A stretch of DNA of 64,000 nt from Gemmataceae bacterium (GCA_009691845.1 SIAJ01000001.1:1-64000); one strand, 5' to 3'; positions 24,691 through 34,703 are shown, numbered from the stretch's first letter. The notes: generated by a model not told the origin, from the letters alone. Translations and numbers: made by a program.

Positions 24691-27600
24691 TCACTTCGTC
24701 GCCCGCCACAGGCGGAGTACGCCTTCGCGGCCAACGGACAGCATTACGCGGTCGGCGCGGAATGCGACGAGAAGCACGACATCTGTGTGGCCGGCAAGGG
24801 CAGCACGTTCCTGGCCGGTCTCGGGATCCCGCAAGCGAACGGAGCGATCCAGGCCCGCGGAAGCGAGTGTTCTTCCGTCGACGGTAAACGCAAGTGTTCC
24901 AATCGCATCGTTCAGCCCCGCCGGAGAAGGTCGCTGTTTAATAATGAGCGCCTCGCCCGCAGGGTGTTGCTTGCCGACGATCTCCCATACCTTCACCTGA
25001 CCTCCCTCATCGGAGATGGCCAAGGCCCATTCTTTCGCAGTGTCGCCGGGCTGAACCGCCACTGCCGTAATGCGTCGCGGATGGGCGAGCACCTGGCCGA
25101 AGAGCATCTCGCCGGTTTCGGTGTCCCAGATTTGCAGTGTCGTTCCGCCGGCGGAGATGAGCTTTTTGCCGTCCGGGCTAAACGCGACGATGGACAGTCG
25201 CCCGATTGCCTCGGCGAGCGTGAATCGAGTTTTTCCTGATCGCACATCGACCCATTTCAGCTCCCCGTCTTCGGTTGTATAGACGAGGTTGTTCCCGTGA
25301 ATAGCGACGGCATAGGCCGAGGTCTTGGCGATCAGTGCGAAAGGCGCATAGTCTTGCGAAACGTAGACTCCTGCAGTAGTGGCGGCTGCAACAATCGAGC
25401 CATCCTCATTGCTGGCGACCGAGAGTGGAGGCTGACTCAGTCCGGTAAGCGTCCGAGTTGGCTTCGGTTCGATGGGGGTTGTCGGTCCGCCGAGTTTCCA
25501 AACCTGCACAAGGCGAGAGATTTTCTCGCCAACGACAAGTGTGTTGCCGTCCCCGCTCATCGCGGCCGATGTCAGTGGTGCCCGAACGTCCAGTTCGATT
25601 GCTTCTTCGCGTTTGCCGGAAAAGCTCCACAGGCGGATCGCACCATCCTGTCCGCCGCTGATGACCGAAAGACCTTCGTGGCCGAAGCTGACACCGCGAA
25701 TCGACTGCGTGGAATCCTGGATGCTCGGTCGCGGTTCTTTTTCGGGGCGAAACACGGCCCGCTCTTGCAGCGTGGCAATGTCCCAGAGGCGAACCGTGCC
25801 ATCGCGACCACCGCTCACCAATCGCTTGCTGTCCGGGGAGAAGGACAGATCGTAAACCGCCAATCCGGTGTGGCCACGCAGCACGCCGGCCTTGCGGTCG
25901 GTCAGCGGGCGATAGAGCTGAATAATCGGTTCATCCTCGTCTTGCTCCGCGTTGCCGGCAGCGGCGAGGTAATTGCCATCGGGCGAGGCAACAAGGGCGA
26001 GGACCTGCTTCTTCATCTTGAAGAGTTCGACAGCTTTGCCGCTGCCGGGCTTCAACTCCCAGTGGAGCACCCGGCCATCGGACCCGCCGGAAAACAGGGC
26101 TTCATCGGACCAGGCCAGAGCCCAAACCGTGCCGTTGTGATCCTTCAGGACGCCGGTCGAAGTCAGTTTCGGAGGGCCGCTGCCACGCATGACTGGAAAA
26201 TCCCACAAGCGGATGGATCCATCGGCCCCCGCGCTGGCCAGTCTCAGACCGTCCGGAGAAAAGGTAATAGCAGTCACGCTGTTCGTGTGCCCGGTAAGCG
26301 TGAGCGAAGGTGTGAGTTGTTTTGGCGACGGGGGCGACTCGTTCGGCAGAGTCCAGATCATGACGGTGTTATCGCCGCCGCCCGTCGCTACCGTTCGTCC
26401 GTCCGCCGCGAATGCCACGGCATGTGCCGCCAACTTGTGGCCTGCGAGAACGAACAACAAGCGTTTCGTTTCGATGTCGTAGATTCGCACCATTGGATCG
26501 AGGCCACTCACTGTGGCAACACTCTTGCCATCCGGCGAGTGGACGAGGCGGGCGACAGGGGGAACGCCATTCGCCTCGCGATGTACTTCAATGACCTGTT
26601 CTGTCACCAGGCATTGGCCGCGAAGATATCGCCAGGTAAAATCGCGGAGTTCTTCCTTGCAAATGCGAGTATTGTCGAGCAGACGCAATGCTCGTTGCGG
26701 ATCGCGCTCGCCGAGGGCGGCCGCCTTGAAAAGCTGCAAGGCATACACACCACGCTCGGCTTCGAGCTTCTGGGCCTCGGCTTCCAGCCTTGCCTTATCG
26801 GCAGCCACCTTTTGTTGCTCGGCCTTCAGGCGTTCGTCATTCGCAATTCGCTTTTCCGCGAGGGCGATATTTTGTGCATCCACGGCGGCGTGAGCTTTTG
26901 CTTCGACCTCATCTGCGGCCGCTCGAAGCTCGACGTTGTAGTAAAGGCTGACACCCAGGAGCAGAGCGACCGTTGCGACGCTCGTGGCGACCATCACGGC
27001 CGCGGCTGGATGACGATTCATCCACTTAGTGCCCCGCTCCCAGCGGCCGACTGGACGTGCAGTAATCGCTTCACCATTCTGAAAACGTTGCAAATCGTCC
27101 GCGAGATCGCCTGCGGTTTCGTAACGCTTGATCGGGTCCTTTTGCAAGCACCTTAGGCAAATGGTTTCCAAATCTCGTGGCAGCTTGGCACGCAATTTCG
27201 AGGGAGGAACCGGATCGTCCGCCATCACTTGAAGAACGGTGTCGAGCGCGGTTTCGCCTCGGAATGGCGGCCGGCCAGTCAGGAGTTCATAAAGAATGGC
27301 ACCGAGCGCGTAGATATCCGTATGCGGCCCAACCAAGCGATTCTTTCCCGCTGCCTGCTCGGGTGCCAGGTAGCTCGGCGTGCCGATGACGGCCCCCGTG
27401 CGCGTGTGGACGGCCGGTGCCGTTCGTTCGGAGTCGTCTGACCAGGAAGTGTCCGGATCGACCCGCTTGGCAAGCCCAAAGTCCGTGACCTTCAGGGCGG
27501 AGTGTTGGACTCGGAATCCCGCGTGAATGCCCTTGTTCAGGTCGGCTGCCTGGAGGCCCGACTCAGCCGTAATCAGCACGTTTGCCGGCTTCAAATCCCG

Positions 27601-28290
27601 GTGGACGATGCCACGCTCGTGTGCGTACTGCATCGCTCGTGCGATCGATTCGATCAGGTCGGCGGCGGGTTTGGCTGGCCAGGGTTGACCGGTCAGCAGC
27701 CCGGCCAACGTTCCTCCACCGATGTACTCGAACGCTAGATACGGCCGACCCTGCGACTCGCCGACATCGTAAATTTGGACGATGTTCGAATGCTGCAATG
27801 TCGCAACGGCCTCGGCCTCACGGCGAAAGCGATCGCGTTCCGCCGTTCCCGCATGTTCGCCGCTGAGGATCATTTTGAGGGCGACAGGCCGGTTCAGGCC
27901 GATCTGCCGGGCGAGATAAACTACCCCCATGCCGCCGCGACCGAGTTCGGAGATGATCTCATATCCCGGGACGGCCAAGCGAAGCGAATCCAGCGAAGGC
28001 TGCCCATCCCGAACCGCACCATCGCCGGCTGTGAGCGTTGCGAATTGTGGCAGCGGCTTGGAGGGGGGAAGATGTAAATCGCCGGTGGCCGAAAGATGTT
28101 CCGGCGTGTCCGTAAGCGAAGAATCCGCGGGCCCAAACGACGGATCGTTCGAGTCCAACTCGGGAATATCCGGCTCCAGCACTGGCGCGACGGGGTCCAT
28201 GCCAGCTATTGTCGCAAACGGGCGGTCAATGCCCAAGAGAGATTTCGCCATTCTGTCTAGACGAGAAGACCCCCGCCGAGGTTCGGTCAC
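24691..28290 (-). CDS. Membrane Ser/Thr protein kinase with C-terminal WD40 propeller
   Basis: The 1199-residue product has a disordered acidic N-terminus (1-105) and a Hanks-type kinase domain (110-405). The kinase has the glycine loop (GRGGMGVVYLARQ), Lys139, HRD at 230-232, DFG at 270-272 and APE at 309-311, so it should be active. One membrane helix (429-451), a Glu/Ala/Lys coiled coil (455-540) and about 12-14 WD40 repeats from about 590 to the end follow. The propellers should lie outside the cytoplasm and sense a ligand or bind partners. Planctomycetes have many such kinases. The start is GTG 28290; ATG 28251 (MAKSLLGIDRPF) is an alternative. Confidence 0.93.
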   Translation of the reverse strand: MTEPRRGSSRLDRMAKSLLGIDRPFATIAGMDPVAPVLEPDIPELDSNDPSFGPADSSLTDTPEHLSATGDLHLPPSKPLPQFATLTAGDGAVRDGQPSLDSLRLAVPGYEIISELGRGGMGVVYLARQIGLNRPVALKMILSGEHAGTAERDRFRREAEAVATLQHSNIVQIYDVGESQGRPYLAFEYIGGGTLAGLLTGQPWPAKPAADLIESIARAMQYAHERGIVHRDLKPANVLITAESGLQAADLNKGIHAGFRVQHSALKVTDFGLAKRVDPDTSWSDDSERTAPAVHTRTGAVIGTPSYLAPEQAAGKNRLVGPHTDIYALGAILYELLTGRPPFRGETALDTVLQVMADDPVPPSKLRAKLPRDLETICLRCLQKDPIKRYETAGDLADDLQRFQNGEAITARPVGRWERGTKWMNRHPAAAVMVATSVATVALLLGVSLYYNVELRAAADEVEAKAHAAVDAQNIALAEKRIANDERLKAEQQKVAADKARLEAEAQKLEAERGVYALQLFKAAALGERDPQRALRLLDNTRICKEELRDFTWRYLRGQCLVTEQVIEVHREANGVPPVARLVHSPDGKSVATVSGLDPMVRIYDIETKRLLFVLAGHKLAAHAVAFAADGRTVATGGGDNTVMIWTLPNESPPSPKQLTPSLTLTGHTNSVTAITFSPDGLRLASAGADGSIRLWDFPVMRGSGPPKLTSTGVLKDHNGTVWALAWSDEALFSGGSDGRVLHWELKPGSGKAVELFKMKKQVLALVASPDGNYLAAAGNAEQDEDEPIIQLYRPLTDRKAGVLRGHTGLAVYDLSFSPDSKRLVSGGRDGTVRLWDIATLQERAVFRPEKEPRPSIQDSTQSIRGVSFGHEGLSVISGGQDGAIRLWSFSGKREEAIELDVRAPLTSAAMSGDGNTLVVGEKISRLVQVWKLGGPTTPIEPKPTRTLTGLSQPPLSVASNEDGSIVAAATTAGVYVSQDYAPFALIAKTSAYAVAIHGNNLVYTTEDGELKWVDVRSGKTRFTLAEAIGRLSIVAFSPDGKKLISAGGTTLQIWDTETGEMLFGQVLAHPRRITAVAVQPGDTAKEWALAISDEGGQVKVWEIVGKQHPAGEALIIKQRPSPAGLNDAIGTLAFTVDGRTLASAGLDRSVRLRDPETGQERAALAGHTDVVLLVAFRADRVMLSVGREGVLRLWRATK

Positions 28291-28371
28291 GGGATCGAAA
28301 CAACCTTCTGGACCGGAAGGCCCATATAATTTGCCCTGCTTGGTCGTCCCCTAGCTGCGAGAAAATTCTTC

Positions 28372-29337
28372 ATGCGTTCCGAACGCAAGCCAATCGCGAT
28401 TTACCACGAACATCCCGATTGGTTTCGACCGTTGTTCGCGGAACTTGACCGTCGCAAGATTCGTTACGTCCGTTTGGATCCGAAGGCCCACTTGTACGAT
28501 CCGGCCGAGCAGTCCTCGCCGTACGCGCTGCTCTTCAACCGCATGAGTCCGTCTGCGTATCTGCGAGGCGGCGTGCAGGGCATGTTCTTTACGCTGAGTT
28601 ACCTGGCACATCTCGAACGCTTGCGTGTGCCGGTGATCAATGGGCTGAACGCGTTCACCATGGAGACATCGAAGGGCCGTCAGTTGAGTTTGCTGCAATC
28701 GCTCAACCTGGGCTATCCCCGTGCCCGCGTTATCAATCATGCTTCGCAGGTCGTTGCAGCCTCGGATGGGTTGCGCTTCCCGATCGTCGTCAAAGCCAAC
28801 ATCGGTGGCAGTGGAGCGGGGATTGTCCGGTTCGACGAGGCCAAGGACCTGTCACGAGCGGCGGCCGAGAATCGGCTCGACTTCGGGGTGGATCACACCG
28901 CTCTCGTTCAGGAATTCGTTCCGGCTCGTGGCGGGCATATCACGCGCGTTGAATTGCTGGGCGGAAAGTTTCTTTACGCCATCAAGGTATTCACGACGGG
29001 GGACTCGTTTAACCTCTGCCCCGCGGACATTTGCCAGCGGAGCGATGGTGTCGAGCTTGCCAGGAGTGCCTGCGCACTCGACACACCCAAGACCGGCTTG
29101 AAAGTGGAAGCCTACACGCCGCCGGACGAAGTGATCGAGGCGTGTGAACGGATCATGCACGAGTCCGAGATCGATGTCGGTGGCATCGAGTACATGATCG
29201 ACGATCGCGATGGCACGCTGGTCTACTATGACATTAATGCGCTTTCGAACTTCGTGGCCGATGCCGTGAATGTGATTGGCTTCGATCCGTTTGTCAGGCT
29301 GGTCGATTTCCTGGAGCGAAAGGCGACCATCGGGTAG
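28372..29337 (+). CDS. RimK-like ATP-grasp ligase
   Basis: The 321-residue product has an ATP-grasp fold: an N-terminal pre-ATP domain (about 1-105), the ATP lid and Lys (FPIVVKANIGGSGAGIVRFD), a hinge (ALVQEFVPARGG), and the Mg-ligating EYMIDD, then YYDINALSNFV. It belongs with RimK-type alpha-L-glutamate ligases, which form amide bonds between carboxylates and amines using ATP. The acceptor is unknown. A luciferase-like flavin oxidoreductase follows by 88 bases on the same strand, so the two probably act in one pathway. The start is the ATG at 28372. Confidence 0.85.
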   Translation: MRSERKPIAIYHEHPDWFRPLFAELDRRKIRYVRLDPKAHLYDPAEQSSPYALLFNRMSPSAYLRGGVQGMFFTLSYLAHLERLRVPVINGLNAFTMETSKGRQLSLLQSLNLGYPRARVINHASQVVAASDGLRFPIVVKANIGGSGAGIVRFDEAKDLSRAAAENRLDFGVDHTALVQEFVPARGGHITRVELLGGKFLYAIKVFTTGDSFNLCPADICQRSDGVELARSACALDTPKTGLKVEAYTPPDEVIEACERIMHESEIDVGGIEYMIDDRDGTLVYYDINALSNFVADAVNVIGFDPFVRLVDFLERKATIG

Positions 29338-29425
29338 CTCCCTCCCAAACCCAAGGAGTCCGAACTTCGCTTTCCCGACACGGAAGCTTGGGACGTGGCT
29401 TTTTGATCTCCCACTGAGTGTGCAC

Positions 29426-30448
29426 ATGCGCTATGGCTACTGGATGCCCGTGTTCGGCGGCTGGCTTCGCAATGTCGAGGACGAGCAGATGGCCGCCACC
29501 TGGGAATACTCGAAACGGCTCGCCCAGCGCAGCGAGCAGATAGGCTACGACCTGTCACTCGTGGCCGAGTTGAACCTCAACGACATCAAGGGGGAAGAGG
29601 CCCCTTCGCTCGATGCCTGGTCCACGGCCGCCGCTCTCACGGCAGTCACGAATCGGCTGGAGTACATGGTCGCAGTGCGGCCCACCTTCCACAACCCGGC
29701 CCTGCTCGCCAAGCAAGCAGCCAACATCGATCACATCGGTGGCGGCGGGCGATTGTCCCTGAACGTAGTTTCCTCCTGGTGGAAGGACGAAGCAACAAAA
29801 TTCGGTGTCTCGTTCGAGCAACACGACGATCGCTATGCCCGTACCGCGGAGTGGCTGGATGTCGTCGATTCGCTCTGGACACGCGACCACTGCAACATCG
29901 AAGGCCGCTATTACAAAATCAGCGATTCCGTCCTGCAACCGAAGCCGATCACTCGACCGCGGCCGACAATTTACGCCGGTGGTGAATCCGAAGCCGCCAA
30001 GAACTTGATTGCCCAACAATGCGATGCGTACGTGATGCACGGCGACCCGCCAGAACGCATCGCGGAGAAAGTGAACGATATGCGTGTCCGTCGCGAGAAG
30101 CTCGGCCTGGGGCCGATGACTTTTGGCGTGGCCGCTTACTCGATCGTGCGGCCAACCGAGCAAGAAGCCAAGGCCGAGTTGGCCCGCATCACCGATGTGA
30201 AGGCGTCGGCCGCGGGCTATCACAATTACCAGCAATGGCTGTCGGGCACGCAACTGGAACAGCGTGTCTCGCTCGAAGATTACTCGGTCTCCAATCGCGG
30301 CCTCCGGGCTGGCCTCGTGGGAACTCCACAACAAGTGATCGATCAGGTTGCCCGCTTTGAGCAAGCCGGCGTGAATCTGCTCTTGTTGCAATGCAGCCCG
30401 CAGCTTGAAGAGATGGAACGTTTTGCCGACCAGGTGATTCGCTCATAG
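29426..30448 (+). CDS. LLM-class flavin-dependent oxidoreductase
   Basis: The 340-residue product is a bacterial luciferase-like TIM-barrel monooxygenase (SsuD/SfnG group). It begins MRYGYWMPVFGGWLRNVEDE, has the NVVSSWWKDE segment that binds the FMN phosphate, and carries the RPTIYAGGESEAAKN loop. It should use FMNH2 and oxygen supplied by a separate reductase, oxidising an organosulfur or related compound. I start at ATG 29426, since the family begins there. It is in an operon-like pair with the ATP-grasp ligase, and a degraded palindrome follows its stop. Confidence 0.9.
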   Translation: MRYGYWMPVFGGWLRNVEDEQMAATWEYSKRLAQRSEQIGYDLSLVAELNLNDIKGEEAPSLDAWSTAAALTAVTNRLEYMVAVRPTFHNPALLAKQAANIDHIGGGGRLSLNVVSSWWKDEATKFGVSFEQHDDRYARTAEWLDVVDSLWTRDHCNIEGRYYKISDSVLQPKPITRPRPTIYAGGESEAAKNLIAQQCDAYVMHGDPPERIAEKVNDMRVRREKLGLGPMTFGVAAYSIVRPTEQEAKAELARITDVKASAAGYHNYQQWLSGTQLEQRVSLEDYSVSNRGLRAGLVGTPQQVIDQVARFEQAGVNLLLLQCSPQLEEMERFADQVIRS

Positions 30449-30450
30449 TT

Positions 30451-30473
30451 GTCCGAATACGCAGTGTGCGGAC
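30451..30473. repeat. Degraded AGTCCGCACAC-type hairpin
   Basis: GTCCGAATAC and GTGTGCGGAC pair with two mismatches around a 3-base GCA loop, directly after the stop at 30448, followed by an A-rich run. It resembles the hairpins at 18295-18386 and 62412-62448. Confidence 0.5.
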
Positions 30474-30518
30474 AGAAAAACTGGCGCGCGAGTTGCCGAG
30501 TTCTTGCCCGTGACAAAC

Positions 30519-31043
30519 ATGGCACTCGATCCGACGGAAAAACAACCGGCTCAACGCATTGTCATCCAGCCTTCCCAAGATCCGCTTTGGGAGGAGCGGG
30601 AGCGGAGCCGAACCAACGTCCGCCAGCTTGCCTGGCTCATGGACACGGCCTTCGTCATCCCGGGCACCAAGTTCCACGTCGGCTTGGATGCGGTCATCGG
30701 CCTCATCCCGTTCTTCGGCGACTTGATCGGCATGGCTGTTAGCAGCTACCTGGTCATGATTGCGGCACGCCTAGGGGTGCCTCGGTCCGTTATCATGCGA
30801 ATGCTGCTGAACATGGGGGCGGACGTGGTACTTGGCATCATCCCTGTCGCCGGGGATCTCCTTGACGCGGCTTGGCGGGCAAATTCCCGGAACGCCGCGC
30901 TCTTGGAGCGAGCCTTGAATGATCCGAAAGGAACCGGGCGATCCAGCGTCTGGGTGCTCGTGGGACTTGGCGTGCTGCTGTTAGCGATGCTAGGCGGAAC
31001 GCTGGCGCTAACCCTCTGGGTGTTTCGGCTGATTTTCAGTTGA
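30519..31043 (+). CDS. DUF4112 membrane protein
   Basis: The 174-residue product has the DUF4112 core: LAWLMDTAFVIPGTKFHVGLD, then VIGLIPFFGDLIG, and the repeated VLGIIPVAGDLLDAAWRAN element. One C-terminal membrane helix follows (VWVLVGLGVLLLAMLGGTLA). The two GD(L/I)-containing hairpins probably insert in the membrane. Function is unknown. I start at the ATG at 30519; a TTG at 30504 is possible. It lies 75 bases after the flavin enzyme on the same strand. Confidence 0.85.
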   Translation: MALDPTEKQPAQRIVIQPSQDPLWEERERSRTNVRQLAWLMDTAFVIPGTKFHVGLDAVIGLIPFFGDLIGMAVSSYLVMIAARLGVPRSVIMRMLLNMGADVVLGIIPVAGDLLDAAWRANSRNAALLERALNDPKGTGRSSVWVLVGLGVLLLAMLGGTLALTLWVFRLIFS

Positions 31044-31077
31044 TGTGTCAGTAGCGGCGAGCTTGCCCTGGTTGTCG

Positions 31078-31103
31078 TGGGACAGGCTTGGAGGCCTGCC
31101 CCA
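31078..31103. repeat. Palindrome TGGGACAGGC...GCCTGCCCCA
   Basis: The 10-base arms pair with one mismatch around TTGGAG. It lies between convergent genes ending at 31043 and 31125. The GGCCTGGAGGCC core links it to the larger inverted repeat at 63387-63457. Confidence 0.55.
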
Positions 31104-31124
31104 CGGTCGCAGAATACCGTTCGT

Positions 31125-34100
31125 TCATTTCCCGGTCACAATGTTCACCCGTGCAGGTGAACCGGCCACATCCTCTAGCTCAACGCGAAAGCCTTCCTTC
31201 CGACTGGTCAGATTCACGGAGAAGGTCAGTGTCTGCAAGCCGGGCTTTAGATCCAGCACCGTCTCATTCTTGACTTCAACGGGTGCATTGCCGACCCAGA
31301 GCGCAAGGCCCGTCGCCCCGTCGATCTTCAACTTCACCTTTCCACCCGTGGTCACGTCGAGTTGGGCCCGCACGATGCCGAACGGCTCGGAGCCGGTCCA
31401 GACCACGAGTTTCGGCAGGGTATCGAGCGGGAACTCACCAGACACTTTCGTGTAAGTGCTGGTCCAAACGAATGCCTCGGGATTCTCGACCGTCTTCGCG
31501 GCACTGGCTCGTTGAAGTTGGAAGACATTCTCCTTGGACGGTTCCAGCACCTGCCAGCGGCGAATGAAGCGTGCTTTATTAGGGGCGTATGGGCCCTGCT
31601 TTCCCATCTCAGACATGAATCGCACCAGGTCCACCAACTCTTGGCGAGTGAGTTGATCCGCCAGGCCATCGGGCATCAGCGAACGCGATTGGCTCTTGTC
31701 CTCAATGTCCTTCTCGGCAATCGCGATCTCCTTGTCCTCCGAGGTTCGCAAGTAGATCTTGCCGTCCGCCTCGCGCGTCTTGATGCCGACAACCACTTTC
31801 TCGTCCTTCGTCCCAATCTTCAAGGCGTGGTAGCCCTCCTTCACGGCCTTGTTCGGAATCAGGATCGATTCGACCAGATAATCGACCTGGGCACTGGCTC
31901 CGATGCTGGTCATGTCCGGACCAACCTGGCCACCTGCCCCGGCGATGGCATGACATGCCAAACACGTCGCTTCCTTCCGGCGATACACCAATTCGCCACG
32001 AGCGGCATCGCCCTTGGTGAGTACTTCTTCCACGTAGGCCTTGATCTCGGCAGGGGAATAGTCAGACCGTGCCGCCGTTAGGCCACCGGCTTTCGTGAGG
32101 GCATCGCTCAGTGGCTTGGCATCTTGCACCGAAGAGCGAACTGCCTTCAGGCCCAGCTTGGCGACGTCGGTGTTGAGTTTCTTGCCGACGAGAGCCTTGG
32201 CGAGGGCCTCCGAGCCGCCTTTCTGACTCAAGAACGTTTGATACACTTCCGAATGATCGTCGGTCGGCTTGGCAGTTTCCAGGAGCGTGGCGGCTCTTGA
32301 TGCGGCCGTGACAATGTCGAGGGAGGCAAGAGCGATCACGGCGTGTCTCTGGATGGCAACGGTTTGCTTTGGATCCGCCAGATCTTCGAGTAGTTTGCGA
32401 CTGGCCGGGTCTCCCCACAGGGCCAATCCCTCGAAGCCGCTGCGGATTCCTTCCTTGGCCCGGCTAGCGAGCACGGCCCGGAATTTCTCGGCCTTCCACA
32501 AGCCAATCAGTCGGACTGCAGCATCTGCTGCTTCAAGGCTCGACAAGGGATACGAACCCCAGAGTTTCTCGAAGTTGGCACCGTCCGATTCCTTCAACAC
32601 GATTTTGTTTCGCCGGGCATTGTCCTCGAGTGCGGCCATGACGGTGTTGCGATGGGCGTCTGTATCAATCGCAAAAACACCCTGATTCAGCACGAACACC
32701 AGGTCCTTCGGGCCCCCCACGCGTGCCAGTAATGCCCACACCGCCGACTCGCGATCTTTCGGAAGTTTTTTCGACTCCAACATCGCACGCAGTGGCTTGG
32801 CCACATCCTTCGTGCCAACCGCCTCGAGGGCAAACGTTAGTCCCTTCACATTGCCACCGAACACATCCTCGCCTGCCTGAAATTTCGGCATCCACACCGG
32901 TGCCAAGTCGCGAGCCGTCAACCAGAGTGCGTAATCCATCGTGCGATCGACGGGCTTGTCCATCGAGGCAAACGCGGGAGCGACGGCAGCCGGGCTGTTC
33001 GTTGCCGCGAGTGCTCGCACGGCCTCCATGCGGACGCGTGGCGAATCGTCGGTTGCACGCACGCTCAGCAGTTCGATCGCATTGGGTACGCGGGCGTGCC
33101 AGAGCGACAGGGCTCGCACGGCCGCGGCACGTGCGTGATAATCCTTGGCATTGAGCAGGGTGTTGAGCAACTTGGGCTCGGCTGTATCGAACGATTGATA
33201 AACCCAAAGTGCTTCGAGCAAGTTGTGCTCGTAATTCGCGTCGTTCGCATCGAGTCCCTTCACCCATGTTTCGAGAGCGGGGAGAACTTCCTTCGCGCCG
33301 CGTTCCTTCAGCACGCGTTTCGCATTTTGACGCGTCCAGTCTTCCGGGGCTTTCAGTTGTTCGAGCAGTTCCGGGGTCTTCGCTCCAACGAGGTCGGGCT
33401 TTTTCACGAGCTGTCGGCGCTTCGCCGTGACTCGCCAAATGCGTCCATGCGTATGGTCGCGGCGGTCATCGCGAAAATCGACTTCGCCATGCTGGATGAT
33501 CGGGTTGTACCAGTCCGCAATATAGATCGCACCATCAGGGCCCATCTTCACGTCGATCGGCCGGAAGGCGGGATGATTCGACTTGATGACTTCGGTCATT
33601 TCGCGGGAGGTGAAGGTGCTGCCGTCCTCGCCAATCTTGAAACGACACACGCGATGGCCACGAAAGTCGTTCATGATCACGTTGCCTTGCCAGTCGTCCG
33701 GCAGGTGCCGGCCGCTTACGATCTCCAGGCCACAATGCTTTGGACTGCCGGGGTTCAGGCCCTTCATCAAGCGCGTGCCGCCCACGGCCGTTACGAAGTA
33801 GGCACCCGGCACACCGTGATTGACGCCTTCGCCGTATGCTCCGTCGCTGATGAGCGATTGGCCCCAGCGATCGAAGTGATGGCCCCAGGTATTCACGAAG
33901 CCACGGACAAAGACGTCCATCTCCATCGATTCCGGACGAAATCGCCAAATGCCGCCGCCGTTGAGATGCTTGACTCCGTGCGGCGTCTCGATGTGCGAGT
34001 GGATGTAGATCGATTGATTGAAGTACAGGTTTCCTTCCGGCCCCCAGCGAAACGTATGCAGGATATGGTGCGTGTCTTCCGTGCCGAAGCCGGAGAGCAC

Positions 34101-34550
34101 GACGCGCGATCGATCCGCTTTGCCGCCCGGTTTGCTGGCACTCAGGTGAACAAGTTCGGTGCTATTCGCGACGTAGGCTCCGCCATCGCCGGGTTCGATG
34201 CCGGTCGGGATGAGCAGTCCATCCGCGAAGACGGTGGTCTTGTCCGCTTTGCCATCGCCATCCGTGTCTTCGAGGATGATGACCTTGTCGTTCGCCTTCT
34301 GGCCCGGCTTGATTTGCGGGTAGGTTTCGCTGGACGCAACCCAAAGCCGCCCCTGCGGGTCGAAGTTCATCTGGATCGGCTTCGCCAGCAGCGGGTCGGC
34401 CGCGTACAGATTCACCTCGAATCCTTCGGGGAGAATGAAGGTCTTGCGCTCCAGTTCCGGATCGGGATCGGGAACCTTGGCGTTGGCCTGAGCGAACGCG
34501 AGGGAGGGAAGGACCAGGCCGGCGAGAAGGATGATTGCGTTGCGATACAT
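31125..34550 (-). CDS. PVC-type heme-binding dehydrogenase with HEAT repeats
   Basis: The 1141-residue product has a signal peptide (MYRNAIILLAGLVLPSLAFA) and an N-terminal six-bladed propeller of the Gluc/Sorb dehydrogenase type (about 30-380, with EDTDGDGKAD and the GPDGAIYIADWYNP blade). Its middle is HEAT-like helices (about 390-800). A c-type cytochrome domain with the CLACH heme motif lies near residue 863, and a C-terminal PA14-like or carbohydrate-binding region ends the protein. Such secreted oxidoreductases are typical of Planctomycetes and Verrucomicrobia. They are thought to oxidise sugars or alcohols and pass electrons to heme. I start at ATG 34550, where the signal peptide begins. 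Confidence 0.92.
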   Translation of the reverse strand: MYRNAIILLAGLVLPSLAFAQANAKVPDPDPELERKTFILPEGFEVNLYAADPLLAKPIQMNFDPQGRLWVASSETYPQIKPGQKANDKVIILEDTDGDGKADKTTVFADGLLIPTGIEPGDGGAYVANSTELVHLSASKPGGKADRSRVVLSGFGTEDTHHILHTFRWGPEGNLYFNQSIYIHSHIETPHGVKHLNGGGIWRFRPESMEMDVFVRGFVNTWGHHFDRWGQSLISDGAYGEGVNHGVPGAYFVTAVGGTRLMKGLNPGSPKHCGLEIVSGRHLPDDWQGNVIMNDFRGHRVCRFKIGEDGSTFTSREMTEVIKSNHPAFRPIDVKMGPDGAIYIADWYNPIIQHGEVDFRDDRRDHTHGRIWRVTAKRRQLVKKPDLVGAKTPELLEQLKAPEDWTRQNAKRVLKERGAKEVLPALETWVKGLDANDANYEHNLLEALWVYQSFDTAEPKLLNTLLNAKDYHARAAAVRALSLWHARVPNAIELLSVRATDDSPRVRMEAVRALAATNSPAAVAPAFASMDKPVDRTMDYALWLTARDLAPVWMPKFQAGEDVFGGNVKGLTFALEAVGTKDVAKPLRAMLESKKLPKDRESAVWALLARVGGPKDLVFVLNQGVFAIDTDAHRNTVMAALEDNARRNKIVLKESDGANFEKLWGSYPLSSLEAADAAVRLIGLWKAEKFRAVLASRAKEGIRSGFEGLALWGDPASRKLLEDLADPKQTVAIQRHAVIALASLDIVTAASRAATLLETAKPTDDHSEVYQTFLSQKGGSEALAKALVGKKLNTDVAKLGLKAVRSSVQDAKPLSDALTKAGGLTAARSDYSPAEIKAYVEEVLTKGDAARGELVYRRKEATCLACHAIAGAGGQVGPDMTSIGASAQVDYLVESILIPNKAVKEGYHALKIGTKDEKVVVGIKTREADGKIYLRTSEDKEIAIAEKDIEDKSQSRSLMPDGLADQLTRQELVDLVRFMSEMGKQGPYAPNKARFIRRWQVLEPSKENVFQLQRASAAKTVENPEAFVWTSTYTKVSGEFPLDTLPKLVVWTGSEPFGIVRAQLDVTTGGKVKLKIDGATGLALWVGNAPVEVKNETVLDLKPGLQTLTFSVNLTSRKEGFRVELEDVAGSPARVNIVTGK

Positions 34551-34569
34551 GTGTATTATGTCCAAGAGA

Positions 34570-34692
34570 TTCACCACAGAGGACACAAAGGACGCGAAGA
34601 AGACAGCATGCATTCCGGTCGGCGGTTGCAGGAAAACAGTCGCGGTGACCTGGTTGCTGCCTTTGTTGTGTGCTTCGTGACTTTGTGGTGAA
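34570..34692. repeat. TTCACCACAGAGG...GTGGTGAA inverted repeat
   Basis: TTCACCACAGAGGACACAAAGG at 34570-34591 is mirrored by a GCTTCGTGACTTTGTGGTGAA end at 34672-34692. The full element spans about 123 bases in the gap between the dehydrogenase gene and the SGNH hydrolase gene. Repeats of the CACCACAGAGGACACAGAGG kind are common in planctomycetes and deltaproteobacteria (from memory). Confidence 0.6.
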
Positions 34693-34703
34693 CGGTTTGT
34701 TGG

